From: Cohnella zeiphila
GTDB taxonomy: Bacteria > Bacillota > Bacilli > Paenibacillales > Paenibacillaceae
Direction: 5' to 3'
DNA length: 64,000 bases
Assembly: GCF_014212055.1 (NCBI RefSeq)
Contig: NZ_JACJVO010000039.1
Coordinates: 1 to 64,000 of the forward strand
Position numbers and translations under genes: made by a program. The notes beneath the pieces were generated by a model. That model did not search any database. It saw nothing but the letters and a program-made list of their open reading frames with translations, and had not been told where the DNA came from. Shown here one piece after another: positions 62,795 to 64,000 of the stretch (position 1 is its first letter; each line of letters opens with the position of its first letter).

Positions 62795-63415
62795 ATGAAA
62801 GGAATCTTGGGACGCAAACTCGGAATGACTCAAGTGTTCGCTGCCGACGGAAGCGTCGTGCCGGTCACGGTAGTCGAGGCAACTCCGAACGTCGTGCTGC
62901 AAGTCAAGACGGCGGACAACGACGGGTACGAGGCGGTTCAGCTCGGCTTTGCCGACAAGCGCGAGAAGCTCGCGAACAAACCGGCCATCGGCCATGCCAA
63001 AAAAGCCAACACTGGCCCCAAGCGCTTCATTCGCGAAATCAGCGGTTCGCAAAGCCTCGAAGTAGGCGGCGAAGTCAAAGTTGACGTTTTTGCTGAGGGA
63101 GAGTTTGTTGACGTAACGGGGATTTCCAAAGGTAAAGGTACGGCGGGCGCCATCAAGCGTTGGGGCTTCCAGCGCGGCAAGATGACGCACGGTTCGAAGT
63201 ACCATCGCGGCAACGGTTCGCTCGCTACGATCCGCGACGCAAACCGCGTGCCGAAGGGCAAGAAAATGCACGGCCGTCTGGGCAGCGAGACGATCACGGT
63301 TCAGAACCTCGAAGTCGTCAAAGTCGATGCCGAGCGCAACGTGCTGCTGATCAAGGGCTCCGTTCCGGGCGCTCGCAACAGCTATCTCAAAATCCGCTCG
63401 TCGGTGAAGAAATAA
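62795..63415 (+). CDS. rplC: 50S ribosomal protein L3
   Basis: 206 residues. [19 protein letters not shown] begins the protein, and [21 protein letters not shown] is the loop reaching the peptidyl transferase centre. It is an early assembly protein of the large subunit. ATG 62795 lies behind aaagaggtg, 48 bases after rpsJ. Confidence 0.98.
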   Translation: MKGILGRKLGMTQVFAADGSVVPVTVVEATPNVVLQVKTADNDGYEAVQLGFADKREKLANKPAIGHAKKANTGPKRFIREISGSQSLEVGGEVKVDVFAEGEFVDVTGISKGKGTAGAIKRWGFQRGKMTHGSKYHRGNGSLATIRDANRVPKGKKMHGRLGSETITVQNLEVVKVDAERNVLLIKGSVPGARNSYLKIRSSVKK

Positions 63416-63445
63416 TCATCATTGCTTCGGAAAGGAGGACCACTC

Positions 63446-64000
63446 ATGCCTAAAGTGAATGTATACAACGTTAGCGGCAGTCAAGTCGGAGAACTCGAAC
63501 TGGCGGACAACATCTTCGGCGTAACGCCGAATACGCACGTTCTGCACAGCGCCGTCGTTCTTCAACAAGCTTCCGTACGCCAAGGAACGCACAAGACCAA
63601 GGGACGTTCCGAAGTGCGCGGCGGCGGCCGCAAGCCGTGGAAACAAAAAGGCACCGGCCGCGCCCGTCAAGGCTCGATCCGTTCGCCTCAATGGAAGGGC
63701 GGCGGTATCGTTTTCGGACCGACTCCGCGCAGCTACGGCTTCAAACTTCCCCGTAAGGTTCGCCGTCTGGCGATCAAGTCGGCTCTGTCCAGCAAGGTAG
63801 TCGGGAACGAAATTATCGTTCTGGACGCTCTGAGCCTGGCGCAGCCGAAGACGAAGGAATTCGCAGCCATTCTGAACAACCTCAAAGTCGAGCGCAAGGC
63901 GCTGGTCGTCACGGCCGACTTTGAAGAAAACGTGGCCCTGTCCGCACGTAACATCCCTGGAGTCAAGTTTGTCTCCGCAACGGGGATCAACGTGCTCGAC
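63446..64000 (+). CDS. rplD: 50S ribosomal protein L4 (partial, runs off the window)
   Basis: The first 185 codons, open to the window end. [21 protein letters not shown] starts it, and [29 protein letters not shown] is the extended loop lining the exit tunnel. About 20 residues of the usual 207 are missing. L4 often represses the S10 operon; no L4 leader is evident here. ATG 63446 follows aaaggagg. Confidence 0.97.
   Translation, partial: MPKVNVYNVSGSQVGELELADNIFGVTPNTHVLHSAVVLQQASVRQGTHKTKGRSEVRGGGRKPWKQKGTGRARQGSIRSPQWKGGGIVFGPTPRSYGFKLPRKVRRLAIKSALSSKVVGNEIIVLDALSLAQPKTKEFAAILNNLKVERKALVVTADFEENVALSARNIPGVKFVSATGINVLD

Overview
The window reads as chromosomal DNA of a high-GC, low-G+C-phylum Gram-positive of the Paenibacillaceae (Paenibacillus/Cohnella type). 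The evidence is gene order: ctsR-mcsA-mcsB-clpC, radA-disA, yacL-ispD-ispF-gltX-cysE-cysS-mrnC-rlmB-rae1-sigH-rpmG-secE-nusG-rplKAJL-rsmC, rpoB-rpoC-rplGB-rpsL-rpsG-fusA-tuf and rpsJ-rplC-rplD run in the same order as in Bacillus subtilis. Typical Paenibacillaceae accessory genes sit in the joints: S-layer-homology proteins, YesN/YesS-type regulators and LplB/YtcP sugar transporters. No rRNA or tRNA gene, CRISPR array or intact insertion sequence was recognised.

Layout. 1-1.9 kb: two terminators and an Eis-like GNAT gene. 1.9-6.6 kb: the CtsR-controlled clpC stress operon, with a sigma-A promoter and a perfect CtsR operator. 6.8-10.5 kb: a small membrane protein, radA, disA and pssA. 10.5-12.6 kb: two minus-strand genes, an SGNH/stalk-domain membrane protein and a small conserved protein. 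12.9-27.1 kb: the housekeeping run from yacL to rsmC, with a Cys-specific T-box leader before cysE and an L10 autoregulatory leader before rplJ. 27.4-39.9 kb: a pectin-utilisation island (secreted PL1 pectate lyase, ABC importer, YesS-like regulator, six-hairpin glycosidase, PL22 oligogalacturonate lyase) inserted between rsmC and rpoB. 40.1-53.2 kb: rpoBC and the str operon, separated by a DnaA-box cluster. 53.2-61 kb: a second island between tuf and the S10 operon, holding decayed sugar-uptake and regulator genes, an FAD oxidoreductase, and a translationally coupled foldase plus cell-wall beta-helix protein. 61.4-64 kb: a lipoprotein cyclophilin and the start of the S10 operon; rplD runs off the window.

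How the genes work together. The core is transcription (rpoB, rpoC, nusG, sigH), translation (ribosomal proteins, gltX, cysS, fusA, tuf, RNA maturation enzymes) and proteostasis (CtsR/McsAB/ClpC). In the first island pectate would be cut outside the cell, oligogalacturonides imported, and these degraded by PL22. The island regulator is a membrane AraC protein and a candidate CcpA (cre) site lies before the lyase gene.

The most notable non-coding signals are four perfect and three near-perfect DnaA boxes within 161 bp between rpoC and rplGB; a 59-bp palindromic repeat present twice (before ispD and after rsmC); two long hairpins lacking U-tracts after clpC and gltX; and a hairpin overlapping the radA promoter.
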